Made by a program: the position numbers and the translations under genes
Assembly (NCBI RefSeq): GCF_030515985.1
Contig: NZ_CP100376.1
Span: 2,005,778-2,012,267, forward strand
DNA: 6,490 nt
Direction of reading: 5' to 3'
Source: Corynebacterium accolens
Lineage (GTDB): Bacteria; Actinomycetota; Actinomycetes; Mycobacteriales; Mycobacteriaceae
Shown here: one piece after another, positions 5,097 through 6,490 of the stretch
Layout: the number at the start of each line of letters is the position of its first letter
How positions within the stretch are numbered: the first letter of the stretch is position 1
The notes under the pieces: generated by a model
The model's input: the letters and a program-made list of their open reading frames with translations, nothing else
Told to the model about the DNA's origin: nothing
Databases searched by the model: none

Positions 5097-5991
5097 CCGG
5101 GGAGCTGCCACAGAATTCCCGCGCGATGTCATCGATTGCGTGCAGGATCGCATCGAGGCTCTGGCTTAAAACCCGCAGCAGCTGGCCTTGGTGAAGGCCC
5201 GCCCCGGTCAGGGTCGGCACATCGACGTGGACGTGGAGGCCGTCGTCGCTGGCGCGGCAGTAGGCCGTGGCGCTGTGGTTTGCCCGGTTCCAGTCATTGC
5301 AGATCAAAAACAAACGGGTGAATTCGTCCTCATCCGCATTCAGGTCCCACCGGCCTGTGATGATGAGGCTTGGCCCAGAGTCGAGGGTGAAGGTGCAGGC
5401 GATGGAGTTGACGAGGGCAAATAGGCAGATTTCACCATCGCTATGGAAGCGGTCGATCCCTATCTGCGGCAGAGCGGTCGCGAGGAAATCCAGGGTGACC
5501 GCGGGCGGGGAAGCGGCATCGTCTTGAGCTAGCAACAGCTCTGGTTCTTGGGCCAGGGCCGGAAATTCGCGCGTCGCCACGCTAATGAGCACCTCTGCGC
5601 CGCGGAGCGCGGCGGGCACAAAAGCGGCCAATTGATCGTGCGTTGGTGCAGTTCCAGTGCTGAAGTGGCTCTGCCCACACAGCACCAGCGACCCCTCCTC
5701 GTCATAGTCCAGCACGGCGGTGGGGTAGAGGCAATCGGCATTCCAACTGGTGATAAATCGGGACAGCGCGGCGGCCTCGCCCAAGTCAACCGCGCCGCGC
5801 AGAGTGGTGTGCAGGTGGACAACCACATCGTCGGTCTGCGACACAAAGACCAGCGTGGACCCCGCCTGCCCATGGGAAATGACGAGTTCTCCAGTTGATA
5901 GCGCCCAATAGGAAAAATCAAGCTTGCGGACGATGGCGCGCAGGTGCCGCTCAAGACTGGTGGATTCAAATTCGATCATCATGCACCGCAC
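5083..5991 (-). CDS. Tandem YbjN-domain protein
   Basis: A 302-residue, probably cytoplasmic protein made of two units that each resemble the YbjN family (called bacterial sensory transduction regulators; their biochemical role is poorly known, with a chaperone-like type III secretion fold suggested for relatives). Unit 1 covers about residues 10-140 and unit 2 about 165-293. Each has the family pattern of a helix ending in W-N (W83-N84 and W234-N235), then paired strands with an acidic turn (D97-E-E-G and S248-D-D-G), a strand, and a closing helix. No signal peptide or membrane helix is seen. The GTG at 5991 is preceded by AAGG with 5 nt spacing; ATGs at 5982 and 5979 are alternative starts. 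It is divergent from hisD and overlaps the membrane protein gene tail-to-tail. No link to histidine synthesis is known to me. Confidence 0.75.
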   Translation of the reverse strand: MRCMMIEFESTSLERHLRAIVRKLDFSYWALSTGELVISHGQAGSTLVFVSQTDDVVVHLHTTLRGAVDLGEAAALSRFITSWNADCLYPTAVLDYDEEGSLVLCGQSHFSTGTAPTHDQLAAFVPAALRGAEVLISVATREFPALAQEPELLLAQDDAASPPAVTLDFLATALPQIGIDRFHSDGEICLFALVNSIACTFTLDSGPSLIITGRWDLNADEDEFTRLFLICNDWNRANHSATAYCRASDDGLHVHVDVPTLTGAGLHQGQLLRVLSQSLDAILHAIDDIAREFCGSSPVKWA

Positions 5992-6018
5992 ACTCGCCTT
6001 CGCTGGAAGTTGATTTTG

Positions 6019-6024
6019 AGTCTA
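6019..6024 (-). promoter_or_regulatory. Candidate -10 box of the YbjN-like gene
   Basis: TAGACT on the minus strand fits TANNNT and lies about 27 nt upstream of the GTG at 5991, giving a leader of roughly 20 nt. Its TAG is the end of one arm of the inverted repeat at 6022-6063. No good -35 box is visible. Confidence 0.35.
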
Positions 6025-6063
6025 TCGCCCAAGAGGGTGTCCCCGCGGCGCTTTGGGCGATAG
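6022..6063. promoter_or_regulatory. Perfect 11-bp inverted repeat between hisD and the YbjN-like gene
   Basis: CTATCGCCCAA (6022-6032) and TTGGGCGATAG (6053-6063) are exact complements separated by 20 bp. Arm centres are 31 bp apart, close to three helical turns. Read outward on either strand, each arm ends in TAG, which begins the candidate -10 box of that side (TAGTAT for hisD, TAGACT for the YbjN-like gene). This suggests a shared operator for a dimeric or tetrameric regulator. An RNA hairpin role is less likely, because both predicted transcripts start outside the repeat. Confidence 0.55.
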
Positions 6064-6069
6064 TATATT
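6061..6069 (+). promoter_or_regulatory. Candidate -10 region of hisD
   Basis: TAGTATATT offers two overlapping -10 choices, TAGTAT (6061-6066) and TATATT (6064-6069). Either would start transcription around 6073-6077 and leave a leader of about 45 nt. The -35 positions are GC-rich and poor matches, so an activator or only a weak -35 contribution is likely. The SD-like GAAAGTGAG (6105-6113) lies 7 nt before the ATG. Confidence 0.4.
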
Positions 6070-6120
6070 GGTTTGTCTACAGATATAGCCCACGGTGATC
6101 AACCAGAAAGTGAGCCAGGA

Positions 6121-6490
6121 ATGCTTCGAACCATCGATCTCCGCGGTCAACAGCTTCGCCCCGCCACGCTGCGCCGCGTCCTTCCGCGCGGCGGCACCGA
6201 TGTGAATTCCGTCATGGGGACCGTCGTGCCGATGGTCAATAAGGTGCGCGACGAAGGCGTCCAGGCGGCGTTGGATTATGGGGAGCAATTCGATGGGGTG
6301 CGCCCGCCGTCCCTGCGCGTCCACCAGGCCGAACTGCAGCGGGCCGCCGACGAGCTTGATCCCCAGGTGCGCGCGGCCATCGAGGCCTCCATTGAAAGGG
6401 TGCGCCGCGTGCATGCGGACCAAAAGCCGGAGTCGCACACCACGCAGCTGGCCGCCGGCGCCACCGTGACCGAGGTATTCCGCCCCATCG
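6121..6490 (+). CDS. hisD: Histidinol dehydrogenase, N-terminal part, cut by window end
   Basis: HisD catalyses the last two steps of histidine biosynthesis in the cytoplasm, oxidising L-histidinol through histidinal to L-histidine with two NAD+ and a bound zinc. The 123 residues present match the N-terminus of actinobacterial HisD: M-L-R-T-I-D-L-R-G, then R-R-V-L-P-R-G-G-T-D-V-N, V-R-D-E-G-V-Q-A-A-L-D-Y-G-E-Q-F-D, and the helix ending I-E-R-V-R-R-V-H-A-D-Q-K-P. The full enzyme is usually about 430-445 residues, so roughly 28% is visible. The catalytic and zinc-binding residues lie beyond the window. The ATG at 6121 matches the family start; AGGA abuts it directly and GAAAGTGAG lies a little upstream. 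In corynebacteria hisD usually leads a histidine operon with hisC and hisB, so those may follow. No T-box or His-rich leader peptide is seen before it. Confidence 0.95.
   Translation, partial: MLRTIDLRGQQLRPATLRRVLPRGGTDVNSVMGTVVPMVNKVRDEGVQAALDYGEQFDGVRPPSLRVHQAELQRAADELDPQVRAAIEASIERVRRVHADQKPESHTTQLAAGATVTEVFRPI

Noticed and set aside
4470..5153. A 227-codon open frame on the minus strand opposite the membrane protein gene.
   Set aside because: The translation is Arg/Gly/Thr-rich without motifs, and the plus strand encodes four clear membrane helices coupled to the lipoprotein gene.
6022..6063. The hisD upstream inverted repeat as a rho-independent terminator.
   Set aside because: It lies between divergent genes, has a 20-nt loop, and is not followed by a U-tract on either strand.
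6064..6120. Possible His leader peptide or T-box attenuator before hisD.
   Set aside because: The predicted leader is only about 45 nt, with no run of His codons, no T-box-like sequence and no terminator hairpin.

Overview
The window looks like a chromosomal segment of a Corynebacterium (or close relative). GC content is high. The partial hisD at the right end reads like the actinobacterial/corynebacterial enzyme. GTG and TTG starts are frequent, and at least one gene appears to start on a leaderless transcript, which is common in this group. The species cannot be told from the sequence alone. I see no mobile element, CRISPR array, tRNA or rRNA, and no stretch longer than 300 bases lacks a gene.

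Left part (1-3626, all minus strand, read right to left): a TetR-family regulator (3626-3093); a three-part protein with a DEDDh 3'-5' exonuclease core and a C-terminal BRCT domain (2990-1638); a 205-residue protein of unknown function (1565-948); and a RelA/SpoT-type (p)ppGpp synthetase without a hydrolase domain that runs off the left edge (937-1). The last two are tightly coupled, since the Shine-Dalgarno (SD) sequence of the synthetase overlaps the stop of the unknown gene. A 10-bp inverted repeat between the exonuclease and the unknown gene could hide the ribosome binding site of the latter.

Middle (3627-5096): a divergent promoter region with several TTGCA/TGCAA boxes and short palindromes separates the TetR gene from a plus-strand pair. 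The pair is a secreted lipoprotein with a long Ser-rich then Lys/Glu-rich linker, followed one base later by a four-helix membrane protein. The TetR protein is a natural candidate regulator of itself and of this envelope pair. The membrane protein gene overlaps tail-to-tail by 14 bp with the next gene.

Right part (5083-6490): a minus-strand protein made of two YbjN-like units lies divergent from hisD, the histidinol dehydrogenase gene that is cut by the window end. The 129-bp region between them holds a perfect 11-bp inverted repeat. Its two arms run into the candidate -10 boxes of the two divergent promoters, giving a near mirror-symmetric control region.

Most of this is ordinary core or semi-core corynebacterial gene content. 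The items most worth a second look are the two intergenic inverted repeats (1570-1615 and 6022-6063), the possible TetR operator, and the synthetase with its coupled unknown partner.
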